A stretch of 36,150 nt of DNA from Candidatus Aldehydirespirator catecholifindens (GTDB lineage: Bacteria; Actinomycetota; Acidimicrobiia; Acidimicrobiales; Aldehydirespiratoraceae): positions 1 through 36,150 of the forward strand of contig JAPYNU010000059.1 of the NCBI GenBank assembly GCA_028283245.1, written 5' to 3'. Shown in pieces: positions 23,240 through 32,186 of this stretch (position 1 is the stretch's first letter; each line of letters opens with the position of its first letter). Both the position numbers and the translations under genes were made by a program. The notes beneath the pieces were generated by a model. That model worked only from the letters and a program-made list of their open reading frames with translations. It was not told the DNA's origin and did no database searches.

Positions 23240-24400
23240 GTGCGGGGTGAAGCAGCTGTGAGGCTTTACGACACAGCCCGCAGCGCCGTGGTTGATTTCG
23301 ATCCGCCTCAGATGGTGCGCATCTATGTATGTGGCATCACCCCTTATGACGCCACTCACATCGGTCATGCTGCCAGTTATGTCACTTATGACCTAGTGCA
23401 GCGGCGTCTGAAAGACAAAGGCCATCAGGTCCGCTATGTGCGCAACATCACCGACGTTGATGATGACATCCTCGCAGCGGCGCAACAGCGCGGAGTTCAT
23501 TACCTGGATCTGGCGTACGCCGAGACTGCACGCTTTGACGACGACATGGCCGCACTCAACACGCTGCCACCGGCTTCTGAGCCTCGTGCCACATCGGCTA
23601 TACCCGACATCCGCGGCTTTATTCACGAGGCGCTGCAGCAAGGTTGCGCATACCTCTCGTCGGGCAGCGTCTACTTCGACACGCACGCGGTTGAGGGTTT
23701 CGGAGCGTTGTCTGGTGCAGCGCATGATCAGATGATCGAAATAGGCAGGCAGTGGCGCGAAGATCCTGATGATCCGGCTAAACGCAATCGCCTGGATTTC
23801 GTGCTGTGGCAGGCTGCGCGCCCGCAAGAACCGTGTTGGGAGTCGCGTTGGGGTCCGGGACGTCCAGGCTGGCATGTCGAATGCTCAACGCTGGCTCTGC
23901 GCGAACTCGGTGAAACTATTGACTTGCACGGCGGTGGTAACGATCTGCTTTACCCGCACCATGAATGCGAGCGAGCACAGTCTGAAGCGGTCACAGGCAA
24001 ACCGTTCGTGAGGCTCTGGATGCATCAAGCTCTAGTGCATTACCAGGGTGCCAAAATGTCGAAATCGTTAGGGAACCTCGTGTTCGTGCATGACCTGCGC
24101 CGCCTTCACGAACCGATGACGATCCGCTTGGCGTTGATGGCTCAGCATTATCGAACTCCCTGGCTCTGGCATGACGGACTGCTCGATCAGGCAAAACAGC
24201 GTCTGGCACTGTGGCGCAGCGTCAGTATCTATGGAAGTTCGAGCGGCATCTCAGACGACGAGTCAAGCCTCAAAGCCGAGGTACGCCGCTATCTCGACGA
24301 CGATCTAGACGCGGCATCGGCGTTGGCGGCTATGGACAAAGCCGCTCAAGCAGGCATTTCGGTGACTTCCTGCGCCAACCTACTAGGAGTGATCCTCTAG
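23240..24400 (+). CDS. mshC: Cysteine--GlcN-inositol ligase, mycothiol biosynthesis
   Basis: 386 residues from a GTG at 23240 preceded by AGGGAG at 8 nt. A class I aminoacyl-tRNA synthetase-like enzyme that activates cysteine with ATP and attaches it to glucosaminyl-inositol. The signature YVCGITPYDATHIGHA (C31) distinguishes it from CysRS, which has CGPTVYD. The HIGH motif, the zinc ligands (C31, HVECST, HHECE) and the AKMSKSLGN loop are all present. The C-terminus is short, lacking a tRNA anticodon-binding domain as expected. Mycothiol is made almost only by Actinobacteria, so this gene is the best taxonomic marker here. Confidence 0.93.
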   Translation: MRGEAAVRLYDTARSAVVDFDPPQMVRIYVCGITPYDATHIGHAASYVTYDLVQRRLKDKGHQVRYVRNITDVDDDILAAAQQRGVHYLDLAYAETARFDDDMAALNTLPPASEPRATSAIPDIRGFIHEALQQGCAYLSSGSVYFDTHAVEGFGALSGAAHDQMIEIGRQWREDPDDPAKRNRLDFVLWQAARPQEPCWESRWGPGRPGWHVECSTLALRELGETIDLHGGGNDLLYPHHECERAQSEAVTGKPFVRLWMHQALVHYQGAKMSKSLGNLVFVHDLRRLHEPMTIRLALMAQHYRTPWLWHDGLLDQAKQRLALWRSVSIYGSSSGISDDESSLKAEVRRYLDDDLDAASALAAMDKAAQAGISVTSCANLLGVIL

Positions 24401-24540
24401 CGCGTGGACTTACCGCCAGGCACGCCTCAGCAGCCGATAAACAACCCGAGCCTCCACAATCACACGACTCGCCTTGCCGTCTTCAAGCAACCGGTGCCGC
24501 CACCCCCAATGTGCCATTGCTGTCATCGCAGGGCGGTAGT

Positions 24541-25140
24541 GTGCCTACTGTGGACTCAAAAGTGAATGTCTGGACTGTCGGGCACTCGAATCATTCAGCA
24601 GAGGATTTTTTGAGGCTGCTTCGTGATTGTGATGTTGAGGTTGTGGCGGATGTTCGATCAAGCCCTTATTCAAGGTATGCCTCGCATTTCAACCAGTCTG
24701 TAGTGAGGTCGCTGTTGATGAAAGCTGGTGTGGATTACCTGTTCTTGGGAGACGCGCTCGGAGGACGGCCACCTGAGCCGGACATGTACGACCACGATGG
24801 CCATGTGCGCTACGACGCGCTGGCTGAGACCCCGCGTTTTCGTGCTGGCCTTGATCGTTTGCGTGAAGCAGCTTCGCAGAGGCGTGTGGCGATGATGTGC
24901 AGTGAAGAGGATCCTGCCGACTGTCACAGGCGTCTCCTCGTGACACGAGCACTGCTGAATGACGACCCAGCTTGTCTTGTTACACACATTCGAGGCGATG
25001 GAAGCGTTATCGGCGAAGCCGACATGAGCCGAACCATCGACCCCTACCCACAAGGTTGCTTGCTTGAGGAGGAACCACGATGGAGATCTGCACGATCGGT
25101 TTCACCAAACACACAGCAGAGAGTTTCTTCACGAACCTGA
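24541..25140 (+). CDS. DUF488 family protein (first of two)
   Basis: About 199 residues from a GTG at 24541 behind AGGGCGG; longer in-frame extension into mshC is rejected. DUF488 motifs: WTVGHSNHSAEDFLRLL, VADVRSSPYSRYASHFN, FLGDALGG and MCSEEDPADCHRRLLV, the last with the conserved C-x-E...CHR. The family's biochemical role is unestablished; members are small, cytosolic and often found in pairs or near nucleic-acid-related genes. The last 20 or so residues lie in the overlap with the second DUF488 gene and look unconserved. Confidence 0.82.
   Translation: MPTVDSKVNVWTVGHSNHSAEDFLRLLRDCDVEVVADVRSSPYSRYASHFNQSVVRSLLMKAGVDYLFLGDALGGRPPEPDMYDHDGHVRYDALAETPRFRAGLDRLREAASQRRVAMMCSEEDPADCHRRLLVTRALLNDDPACLVTHIRGDGSVIGEADMSRTIDPYPQGCLLEEEPRWRSARSVSPNTQQRVSSRT
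25066..25073 (+). promoter_or_regulatory. Shine-Dalgarno of the second DUF488 gene, inside the first
   Basis: GAGGAGGA ends 6 nt before the ATG at 25080 and fixes that start despite a 61-bp overlap with the upstream gene. Confidence 0.8.
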
Positions 25141-25619
25141 AACGTCACGGGGTCGAACGCCTCATTGATGTTCGGCTCAACAATGTCAGCCAACTCGCTG
25201 GTTTCGCTAAGCGAGACGATCTTAAGTATTTCTTGGAAACCCTTTGCCAGGCCGAGTATGTGCATGAGCCCGAGTTCGCACCAACTCCAGAGTTGCTCAA
25301 GAGCTATCGCAACGGCGACATCGACTGGCAGCAATACGAATCGACCTTCTTGGGACTCATGGAAGATCGCTGCATTGAGCAACAGTTCACACCCGACTTT
25401 TTTGAGCCGAGATCGGTGCTGTTGTGCAGTGAGCACACTGCTGAAAACTGTCATCGACGCCTCGTTGTTGACTACCTCAACAGGCGTTGGGGCGGAATCA
25501 AAGCCATCCATCTTCCGGGTTACCGCAATACGGCTAGGGCTGGGCGCGGACCCAAAAATCAACAGTCACGCATCCTGCATGGAGCAGCGGCGGCTAGAAG
25601 GGGGGCGGTAGATCTGTAG
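25080..25619 (+). CDS. DUF488 family protein (second of two)
   Basis: 179 residues, clearly related to its neighbour but divergent: ICTIGFTKHTAESFF, LIDVRLNNVSQLAGFAKRDDL, YVHEPEFAPTP and LLCSEHTAENCHRRLVVDYL. The C-x-E...CHR motif is intact in both proteins. The C-terminal 30 residues are basic (RNTARAGRGPKN). The strong GAGGAGGA site and the overlap suggest coupled expression and perhaps a heteromer. thrS begins 11 bp after its stop. Function unknown. Confidence 0.82.
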   Translation: MEICTIGFTKHTAESFFTNLKRHGVERLIDVRLNNVSQLAGFAKRDDLKYFLETLCQAEYVHEPEFAPTPELLKSYRNGDIDWQQYESTFLGLMEDRCIEQQFTPDFFEPRSVLLCSEHTAENCHRRLVVDYLNRRWGGIKAIHLPGYRNTARAGRGPKNQQSRILHGAAAARRGAVDL

Positions 25620-25630
25620 CCTCGTGGATC

Positions 25631-27646
25631 ATGGTTGACGATTCTTCGCATGTGCTGATCTCGCTGCCCGACGGCTCGCAACGCAGCTTGGCCTCTGGTG
25701 CTAGCGCAGCCGACCTGGCCGCGAATATTGGCCCGCGACTCGCCGCTGATGCTGTTGTTGCCGTGGTTGACGGTGCTGAAGTTGACTTGGCGGCACCGCT
25801 GCCTAACGGCTCAACGGTAGAGATCGTCACCGCATCATCGCCTAGAGGATTGCACACGATCCGCCATTCCACCGCTCATGTGCTGGCGCAAGCGGTGCTT
25901 GATCTTCACCCTGGAGCCACTTTCGCTATAGGCCCGGCTATTGAGCACGGCTTCTACTACGACTTCGAACTGCCTGACGGTGCCACTTTCAGCGACACCG
26001 ACCTAGAGCGCATCGAAGAGCGAATGAGAGAGATCATCGCAGCAGATCAGCCGTTCGTGCGTTTTGAGGTGGCTGCCGCTGAAGCTTTGCAACTTTTTGA
26101 ACAGCACCGCTTCAAACGCGAGATCATCGAAGCGGTAACACTTAGCAGCGACAACTCAAACGGCACCTCGGCCAATGATCTGGCTGGCGAAGCCGCCACC
26201 GGCAACACCGTCAGCTGCTACCGCAACCAAGCCTCAAACAGCGACCCCGAAGGTTTCGTTGACTTGTGCCTGGGGCCGCATGTTCCCTCCACCGGGCGTC
26301 TCGGCTATTTCGCTTTGCAACGCGTTAGCGGTGCCTATTGGCGAGGCAGCGAACGCAATCCGATGCTGCAACGCATTTACGGCACTGCTTGGTCGAGCCG
26401 TAAAGACCTAGCAGCGCACTTGCATCGTCTCAAAGAAGCCGAGCGGCGTGATCATCGCCGTCTAGCCACTGAGCTTGATCTGGTGTCGTGGCCGACAGAG
26501 CTGGGCCCAGGCCTAGCGGTCTGGCATCCCAAAGGCGCACAGGTTCGCACCCTGATGGAGGATTACGCTCGTCGCCGCCACGCCGCTGGGGGATATGAGT
26601 TCGTGTATTCACCTCATATCGCCAAAGCGGTTCTGTGGGAGACCTCTGGGCATCTCGACTTCTACGCCGAGAGTATGTATCCGCCCATGCAAATGGACGG
26701 TGCCGACTATTTCCCCAAACCGATGAACTGCCCGTTCCATGTGATGATCTATCGCTCGTCGCAGCGCAGCTACCGCGAACTGCCGATGCGGTTGTTTGAG
26801 CTGGGTGCCGTTTATCGCTATGAGCTGTCGGGCGCAGTGCATGGGCTGTTGCGTAGCCGTGGCTTCACCCAGGACGACTCACATATCTTTTGCACCCGAG
26901 AGCAGATCGCAGGTGAGCTTTCGTCGCTGCTGGGATTTGTGTTGAGCGTGCTGGAAGCTTTCGGGTTTAGTGAGTTCCAAGCCAAGCTCTCGACCCGACC
27001 CGCAGAGAAGTCTGTCGGTGAGGACGCTCTCTGGGATGAAGCCACCGACGGCCTGCGTTTGGCTTTGGAGACCGCCGAGCTCAGTTATGAAACTGACGAG
27101 GGTGGCGGTGCTTTCTATGGCCCCAAGATTGATGTGGACGTGCGTGATGCCATCGGACGGTCATGGCAGCTTTCCACCATTCAGGTGGATTTCAACCTGC
27201 CTGAACGTTTCGGTTTGGAGTATGTCGCTTCTGATGGCACGAAATCCCGTCCAGTGATGATCCATCGAGCGTTGTTCGGCTCGGTGGAACGCTTCTTTGG
27301 TGTGCTGGTAGAGCATTACGCTGGAGCTTTCCCAACCTGGCTGGCACCAGTGCAAGTAGAGGTGCTACCGGTGGCTGCAACCCATCTGTCTTACGCCAGC
27401 GAAGTGGCCGACTCGCTGCGTTCGGCTGGATTCCGTGTGGAAGTGAGCCCCGCAGAATTGCCTTTAGGCAAACGTGTCCGCAACGCCAAAGTCGCGAAAG
27501 TTCCATATGTGCTGGTCGTCGGCGATGACGATGCCGCAGCCTCAACTGTTGGGGTGAACACCCGTGGCGCGGACCGCCCTGAACGTGATGTGCCGCTAGA
27601 AGTCTTTGCCGCCCGGTTGGCGAGTGAACAGCCACCCGAGGCCTGA
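25631..27646 (+). CDS. thrS: Threonine--tRNA ligase
   Basis: 671 residues, full length for the family. Order of domains: TGS (1-65), the editing domain with HSTAHVLAQAV and CLGPHVPSTGRL, the class II catalytic core with PMNCPFHVMIYRS, motif 2 SRGFTQDDSHIFC and motif 3 SVERFFGVLVEHY, then the anticodon-binding domain (VEVLPVAATHLSYA to the end). Zinc-site residues appear in MNCPFH, DDSH and the later HRALFGS region. A Ser/Asn/Gly-rich loop near residues 175-205 interrupts the editing domain. No T-box leader is possible in the 11-bp gap upstream. Its stop lies inside a 19-bp tandem duplication shared with the next gene. Confidence 0.96.
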   Translation: MVDDSSHVLISLPDGSQRSLASGASAADLAANIGPRLAADAVVAVVDGAEVDLAAPLPNGSTVEIVTASSPRGLHTIRHSTAHVLAQAVLDLHPGATFAIGPAIEHGFYYDFELPDGATFSDTDLERIEERMREIIAADQPFVRFEVAAAEALQLFEQHRFKREIIEAVTLSSDNSNGTSANDLAGEAATGNTVSCYRNQASNSDPEGFVDLCLGPHVPSTGRLGYFALQRVSGAYWRGSERNPMLQRIYGTAWSSRKDLAAHLHRLKEAERRDHRRLATELDLVSWPTELGPGLAVWHPKGAQVRTLMEDYARRRHAAGGYEFVYSPHIAKAVLWETSGHLDFYAESMYPPMQMDGADYFPKPMNCPFHVMIYRSSQRSYRELPMRLFELGAVYRYELSGAVHGLLRSRGFTQDDSHIFCTREQIAGELSSLLGFVLSVLEAFGFSEFQAKLSTRPAEKSVGEDALWDEATDGLRLALETAELSYETDEGGGAFYGPKIDVDVRDAIGRSWQLSTIQVDFNLPERFGLEYVASDGTKSRPVMIHRALFGSVERFFGVLVEHYAGAFPTWLAPVQVEVLPVAATHLSYASEVADSLRSAGFRVEVSPAELPLGKRVRNAKVAKVPYVLVVGDDDAAASTVGVNTRGADRPERDVPLEVFAARLASEQPPEA

Positions 27647-27670
27647 GCATGCACCCGAGGCCTGAGCATG
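27633..27670. repeat. 19-bp tandem duplication of the thrS stop / HIT gene start junction
   Basis: CACCCGAGGCCTGAGCATG at 27633-27651 and again at 27652-27670. Copy 1 contains the thrS TGA and a spare ATG (27649) that opens only an 8-codon frame; copy 2 supplies the ATG used by the next gene (27668). Confidence 0.92.
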
Positions 27671-28228
27671 GTTGAGCATCTTTGGGCTGGATGGCGTGTA
27701 GCAGCCATGGAAGCCGACTGCGAAGCCGCCTCCGACGGTGTTGTTGACTCGTCGGGCACCGTGGCGGGAGCTGTCGGAGGTCGGGGCCTGGCAGGCAGCG
27801 ACCAGAGCTTATTCGAGGCGATACTGGCATCGGGACTGCCGGATGACAAAACCCATATTGTTCACCGAGGCGAGCGAGTGTTCGCCATCTTGAACCGTTA
27901 CCCCTACGTGACCGGCCATCTGCTGGTGTTGCCTTACCGAGGATGCAGAGACTTAGAGACTTTGGAATCTGAGGAACGGCGAGAACTTTGGGACACTGTC
28001 CATGACGGTGTTGTCGCTGTGAAAGCAGCTTTCTCGCCTGACGGCGTGAACATTGGTGCCAACCTTGGCGAAGGTTCAGGCCCTAGCGTGTTTGACCATG
28101 TGCATATTCATGTGTTGCCGCGTTGGCGTTCCGACACCAATTTTATGACCGCAATCGCCGATGTCAGAGTGCTGCCACAGAGCCTTCAGCGAAGCTGGGA
28201 ACTCATAAAAAGCGCTTGGCCTCAGTAA
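27668..28228 (+). CDS. HIT domain protein, Ap4A phosphorylase-like
   Basis: 186 residues from the ATG at 27668. The HIT motif is HVHIHVLPRW, with the active-site His triad; VFAILNRYPYVTGHLLVLPYR and NIGANLGEGSGPSVFDH are the matching nucleotide-binding strands. The N-terminal LWAGWR and the position right after thrS match Mycobacterium tuberculosis Rv2613c, reported as an Ap4A phosphorylase, so diadenosine tetraphosphate cleavage is the best guess. An Ala/Gly-rich linker (about residues 15-45) is longer than expected. It converges on the molybdenum hydroxylase operon across 23 bp. Confidence 0.88.
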   Translation: MVEHLWAGWRVAAMEADCEAASDGVVDSSGTVAGAVGGRGLAGSDQSLFEAILASGLPDDKTHIVHRGERVFAILNRYPYVTGHLLVLPYRGCRDLETLESEERRELWDTVHDGVVAVKAAFSPDGVNIGANLGEGSGPSVFDHVHIHVLPRWRSDTNFMTAIADVRVLPQSLQRSWELIKSAWPQ

Positions 28229-28251
28229 GGCTTGGCTGGGTCAACCCTCAG

Positions 28252-30519
28252 CTAGCTAGCAGCTTTGTGGAGTCCTGCTAGCACCCGGTCGGGAGTAAGC
28301 GGGAAGCTATCGAACCAGACTCCAGTGGCATCATGCAATGCAGCCGCTATCGCCGGGGCATATGGAATCATGCCCATTTCGGCCATGCCGCGCGCTCCCC
28401 AAGGGCCTAGCGGATCAGCTAGTTCAAGCACCACACTTTCAACGTTCGTGGGAATGTCGCCGATACCAGGCATCAGATAGGTGCTGAGACGCATGTTTTG
28501 CAGTCGCCCACCGTCAGAGCGTAAGTCTTCGCTCAGGGCATACCCGTGAGCCTGAATTACGGCACCTTCGATCTGGCCCACCACAAGCTGAGGGTTGATG
28601 GCACGACCCACGTCATGGGTGCTCACCACCCGATCCACTCGAATATGGCCGGTTTCGGTGTCTACCGTCAGCTCCACATGCTGAGCGACATAGCCGTAGC
28701 TGAAGTTGGGCATGCAGTAACCGTCGTTCGGGTCGAGCGCTTCGGTGGGTGGCGGTATGAAACGAAAACGCCCCACCGCGGGACGCTGATTGTCACGCCA
28801 AGCTTTCTCGGCTTCTTCAGCGGCACCCAAAATTGCATTACCCGACATCCAGGTAAGCCTCGAAGCTGATGCTGAACCCGAGTCTCCAGAACTGGCCGTG
28901 TCGGAGAAGCGATGCTTGATGCGCTCTATCGGCAACCCAGTGGCATCGGCGGCCATTTGCAGCATTGCTGTGTGGGTGCCTTGACCGACTTCGGCACCTG
29001 CGTGAAAAAGTTCAGCCCATTCGGGTGTTTCGCTGTCTGGGTCACCATGAAGCACGATCTCTGCTTCGCAGCGCTCTGGGAAACCGAACGAGAAGCCGAC
29101 ATTCTTGAACGAGCACGCGAAACCTCTACCTTGCCGCAGCGCTTCGGGTTGTGCTGGCAGTGACAGCAGCGGACTGAAATCTTTGGCAGCGCTGACTCCG
29201 GCTGCTGAGACTGCGCTATCGGGGGGTGGCGCAGCCGCGGCGGACGCGCAACGGTCGATCACTTCGGGCATGGTCACACCCTCGGGCATGAGAGTTTGAG
29301 TGATACCGATGCTGGAATCGCGCAGCGAGTTGATGCGACGGATCTCCACCGGGTCTATCCCCAGAGCTTCTGCGAGTTTGTTGATCTGGCTTTCAGCAGC
29401 GAAAGCGGCTTGTGGCGCACCGAAACCACGGAACGCTCCAGCCGGGGTGGCGCTTGTGTAAACCGCGATGCTGTCAATCTCGGCATTGGGGATCTCGTAA
29501 GGCCCCGCCTGATGAAGATGACAGTTGCCCAGCACCTTGTTGGAAGTGAAGTTGTAGGCACCAGCATCAAGCCAGGCGGTGCTGCTCACAGCGGTTACAA
29601 GACCGTCACGGCTTGCGCCCCAGCGCGCTTTGATGCGTCCCCGGTGACGTTTGCCGTGACCTACGATTGATTCTTCGCGTGACCAGACAGTGGCCACCGG
29701 GCGATTTATGCCGCGTTTTTGCAGCCGTAGCACTGCCAAAGCCAGCACGATCTGAACCGAGATGTCTTCGCGCCCGCCGAAGGCACCACCGACAGCCGGA
29801 TAAATCACCCGAACCCGCTCAGCAGGCAGATCAAGAGCGTGAGCGATCTGCTCTTGGTCTTCGTGAGCCCACTGACCGGCCACCTCAACAGTAACCCGGC
29901 CTTGGCTGTCAATGTATGCCAAGCCAGCTTCGGGTTGCAGATAGGCGTGCTCCTGATAAGGGAACTCATAGGTTGATTCCACCACCACATCTGCTGCTGC
30001 CCAGCCCGCAGCCATGTCGCCTTTACGGATCCGCAGCGAGTAGTAGGCGTTGGAGTCTTTGGCGTTTTCGGGATGGATCAGCGTTTGCGAGGCCAGCGAC
30101 TCATCAATGTTGGCAAGCACCGGCAGAGGCACCCACTCTGCTTCGATCGCGGCGGCGGCTGCACGTGCCGCTTCGGGGGTTTCGGCCACTACCAGCGCCA
30201 GTCGGTCGGCTTCCCAGCGTGACACGTCGCACGGCAGCGCGCTACGGCCGCTGTGCTCCAAGCCCACAAATACTGGATGATCGGCCATGGTCAAGCCGAA
30301 CTCATTGACTGGTACGTCGGCTGAGCCGAAAACGTCAACAACCCCGTCTAAGCGACGTGCCGGGTCAAGGTTGAGGCTCACTAAGCGGGCATGAGGCTGG
30401 TCGGTGAACACGGCCATAGCCCACAGCGCGTCAACACCGATCCGGTCGCTCGGATACTGCGCCTTTCCAGTGAGTTTGGCCGCAGCGTCTATGCGTATAG
30501 GTGAACTACCGACGCTCAT
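28252..30519 (-). CDS. Molybdenum hydroxylase large subunit (xanthine dehydrogenase family)
   Basis: 755 residues: an N-terminal aldehyde oxidase/xanthine dehydrogenase a/b hammerhead domain (GKAQYPSDR, QPHARLVSL), then the molybdopterin-binding domain with GGAFGGREDISVQ, AFRGFGAPQA, DSGSASASR, STHDVGRAINPQLV, and near the C-terminus GPWGARGMAEMGM with the catalytic Glu position kept. The enzyme would hydroxylate an aldehyde or N-heterocycle using a molybdenum cytosine dinucleotide-type cofactor in the cytosol. The substrate cannot be read from the sequence, and no XdhC or CoxG-like maturation gene lies in the window. The ATG overlaps the TGA of the FAD/Fe-S gene as TGATG. Confidence 0.9.
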   Translation of the reverse strand: MSVGSSPIRIDAAAKLTGKAQYPSDRIGVDALWAMAVFTDQPHARLVSLNLDPARRLDGVVDVFGSADVPVNEFGLTMADHPVFVGLEHSGRSALPCDVSRWEADRLALVVAETPEAARAAAAAIEAEWVPLPVLANIDESLASQTLIHPENAKDSNAYYSLRIRKGDMAAGWAAADVVVESTYEFPYQEHAYLQPEAGLAYIDSQGRVTVEVAGQWAHEDQEQIAHALDLPAERVRVIYPAVGGAFGGREDISVQIVLALAVLRLQKRGINRPVATVWSREESIVGHGKRHRGRIKARWGASRDGLVTAVSSTAWLDAGAYNFTSNKVLGNCHLHQAGPYEIPNAEIDSIAVYTSATPAGAFRGFGAPQAAFAAESQINKLAEALGIDPVEIRRINSLRDSSIGITQTLMPEGVTMPEVIDRCASAAAAPPPDSAVSAAGVSAAKDFSPLLSLPAQPEALRQGRGFACSFKNVGFSFGFPERCEAEIVLHGDPDSETPEWAELFHAGAEVGQGTHTAMLQMAADATGLPIERIKHRFSDTASSGDSGSASASRLTWMSGNAILGAAEEAEKAWRDNQRPAVGRFRFIPPPTEALDPNDGYCMPNFSYGYVAQHVELTVDTETGHIRVDRVVSTHDVGRAINPQLVVGQIEGAVIQAHGYALSEDLRSDGGRLQNMRLSTYLMPGIGDIPTNVESVVLELADPLGPWGARGMAEMGMIPYAPAIAAALHDATGVWFDSFPLTPDRVLAGLHKAAS

Positions 30520-32042
30520 CAGGGTCTGCTCGGATGAGCGGTCGCCTCACGAGCCGCAAAGCTGCGGGCGCTGTCGGTGGTTGTGGCTTCGGCCAGAGCA
30601 TCAATGATTGAGTAGTAGCCGGTGCAGCGGCACAGATTCCCAGACAAACCATGCACAAGTTGCTTACGGCTCAGATCGCTGTCCTCAGCGGCCAGCATGG
30701 TGGCGCTCATCACGAACCCGGGAGTGCAAAAACCGCATTGCACACCCCCGCAGTCGGCCAAAGCTTGCTGCACAGGATGCAGCTGCCCGTCGGGTGAAGC
30801 GACACCTTCAACCGTGGTTATTTCAGCGCCGTCGGCTCGGGCGGCAGGCACAAGACAAGACAGCACAGCCTGTCCGTCAAGATGCACAGTGCAGGCACCG
30901 CATTCACCCTCTGCGCAGCCTTCCTTGGTGCCGGTCAGCTGCAGATCGGCTCTCAGCCAATCCAGCAAAGTTCGCCCGGCAGCGTTGACTGCGCAGCGTT
31001 CGACACCGTTGACGACGGCGGTGACTGTGCTGCTGTCGGTGATCTCGCGCCTAGTGCGGTCTCTTGTTGAAGTAGCGGCCTCGCCGTTAGTTGCGCAACG
31101 TGTAGCTTTTGCTAAGCGTGGTGGGCGTTCAGGCCAGGTCGCGGCTTCGGTGCGGTCAGCTAATGCTCGCAGCGCTCGGGCCACCACGACCTCGGTGGCG
31201 GCGCTGCGATATTCGGCGGTGGCTCGCAGATCATCAATAGGGCTGATCGCGGCGCGTGCTGCGGCTGCCACGTCATCAGCTGCTTCGCTGAGTCGCCGAC
31301 CCGCAGCTACAGCAGTTGCTGTGTCAACTAGTTCGATGGTGGGGCCGACACTGCCTAAAGCCACCACCAAGTCTTTGACTGTTCCGTCAAGGTTTTCGTT
31401 GACTACCACAGCAGCATGAACCACCGAAATGGCTTGCGCTCGGCGCAGACCCAGTTTCACGAAAACGCCTCGGCGCAGTTCGCTTAGCGCCTCAAAAGAA
31501 ATCTCTGTCACAAGCTCTGATGGATCAAGGGCAATATTGCGAAACCCGGTGAAGAAATCCGTTATCGCTATGGTGCGTGAACCAGCCGCAGCCGAAGTCA
31601 CAGTCACTTCGGCACCCAGCGCATACAACGCTGAGATGGTGTCGTTGGCAGGGCTGGCGGTCACAATGTTGCCGACCACCGTGGCCCGGTTGCGTAGCTG
31701 CGGTCCGCCAACTTCTAGACATGCTTGAGCTAGCGGCAAGCCAGTTTTCGTTATCAAAGGCGATGCCACGACATCGGCGTGGGTGACAAGAGGTCCCAGC
31801 TTGATGCGTCCCTCATGTTCGGTGATGCTGTCAAGACCCGTCAGCACGCTCAGATCAACCAGAGTATGGATGCCTGTTCTGGCACCGCGGCTTAGTTCCA
31901 GCAGCAGGTCGGTGCCGCCAGCTATCACACGAGCCGAGGCTCCATGCATATCGAGCACGTCCAAGGCGTCCTGCAGCGACTCGGGTGCCACATAACTTGT
32001 GATCGGATCAGCCCGGCGTTGGGCTTCGTGAAGTTGAACCAT
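30519..32042 (-). CDS. Molybdenum hydroxylase FAD-binding and 2Fe-2S subunit fusion
   Basis: 507 residues. The N-terminal part (about 10-285) is a CoxM-type FAD-binding domain with RVIAGGTDLLLELS and VGNIVTASPANDT plus a CO dehydrogenase flavoprotein C-terminal region. The C-terminal part (about 340-490) is a CoxS-type protein with two 2Fe-2S clusters: GCAEGECGACTVHLDG..LSC and CGFCTPGFVM..NLCRCTGY. Classical xanthine dehydrogenase has the Fe-S domain first, so this is a fusion in the opposite order. A basic, Thr/Arg-rich linker (ATSTRDRTRREITDSS) joins the halves. It begins 10 bp from the tRNA-Pro 3' end on the same strand, with only a weak ribosome site, so it may be read through from the tRNA promoter. 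Confidence 0.9.
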   Translation of the reverse strand: MVQLHEAQRRADPITSYVAPESLQDALDVLDMHGASARVIAGGTDLLLELSRGARTGIHTLVDLSVLTGLDSITEHEGRIKLGPLVTHADVVASPLITKTGLPLAQACLEVGGPQLRNRATVVGNIVTASPANDTISALYALGAEVTVTSAAAGSRTIAITDFFTGFRNIALDPSELVTEISFEALSELRRGVFVKLGLRRAQAISVVHAAVVVNENLDGTVKDLVVALGSVGPTIELVDTATAVAAGRRLSEAADDVAAAARAAISPIDDLRATAEYRSAATEVVVARALRALADRTEAATWPERPPRLAKATRCATNGEAATSTRDRTRREITDSSTVTAVVNGVERCAVNAAGRTLLDWLRADLQLTGTKEGCAEGECGACTVHLDGQAVLSCLVPAARADGAEITTVEGVASPDGQLHPVQQALADCGGVQCGFCTPGFVMSATMLAAEDSDLSRKQLVHGLSGNLCRCTGYYSIIDALAEATTTDSARSFAAREATAHPSRP

Positions 32043-32051
32043 GATTCTTTG

Positions 32052-32125
32052 TCGGGACGGCCGGATTTGAACCGGCGACCCCCTGCTCCCAAAGCAGGTG
32101 CGCTACCAGGCTGCGCCACGTCCCG
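32052..32125 (-). tRNA. tRNA-Pro (anticodon UGG)
   Basis: On the minus strand the acceptor CGGGACG pairs with CGTCCCG (plus-strand 32119-32125 and 32053-32059). The anticodon stem CTGCT/AGCAG encloses TTTGGGA, giving anticodon TGG. The T-arm GGTTCAAATCC is standard. The terminal CCA is not encoded (the bases after the discriminator read CAA), unlike the Leu and Val tRNAs of this window. Confidence 0.96.
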
Positions 32126-32186
32126 TCAAGCTGTTCAGGCTACCGCTTGAATAACTTGCGGCCCCTCTATTTGACTAGGTTTAACT

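Noticed and set aside
23240..24400. Cysteinyl-tRNA synthetase
   Set aside because: The CGITPYDATH signature and the short C-terminus are those of MshC; CysRS has CGPTVYD and an anticodon-binding domain.
24211..24540. 110-residue N-terminal extension of the first DUF488 protein
   Set aside because: It overlaps mshC in another frame and is Arg/Ser-rich shadow sequence; GTG 24541 has a ribosome site and begins at the conserved domain.
28229..28262. Bidirectional rho-independent terminator between the HIT and molybdenum hydroxylase genes
   Set aside because: CTGGGT-caa-ACCCTCAG gives only a short imperfect stem and no T-run follows on either strand.
30622..31419. Long plus-strand open frame (about 265 codons) antisense to the FAD/Fe-S gene
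   Set aside because: Its translation is a Ser/Ala/Thr-rich shadow with no motif, while the minus-strand frame has complete FAD and 2Fe-2S motifs.
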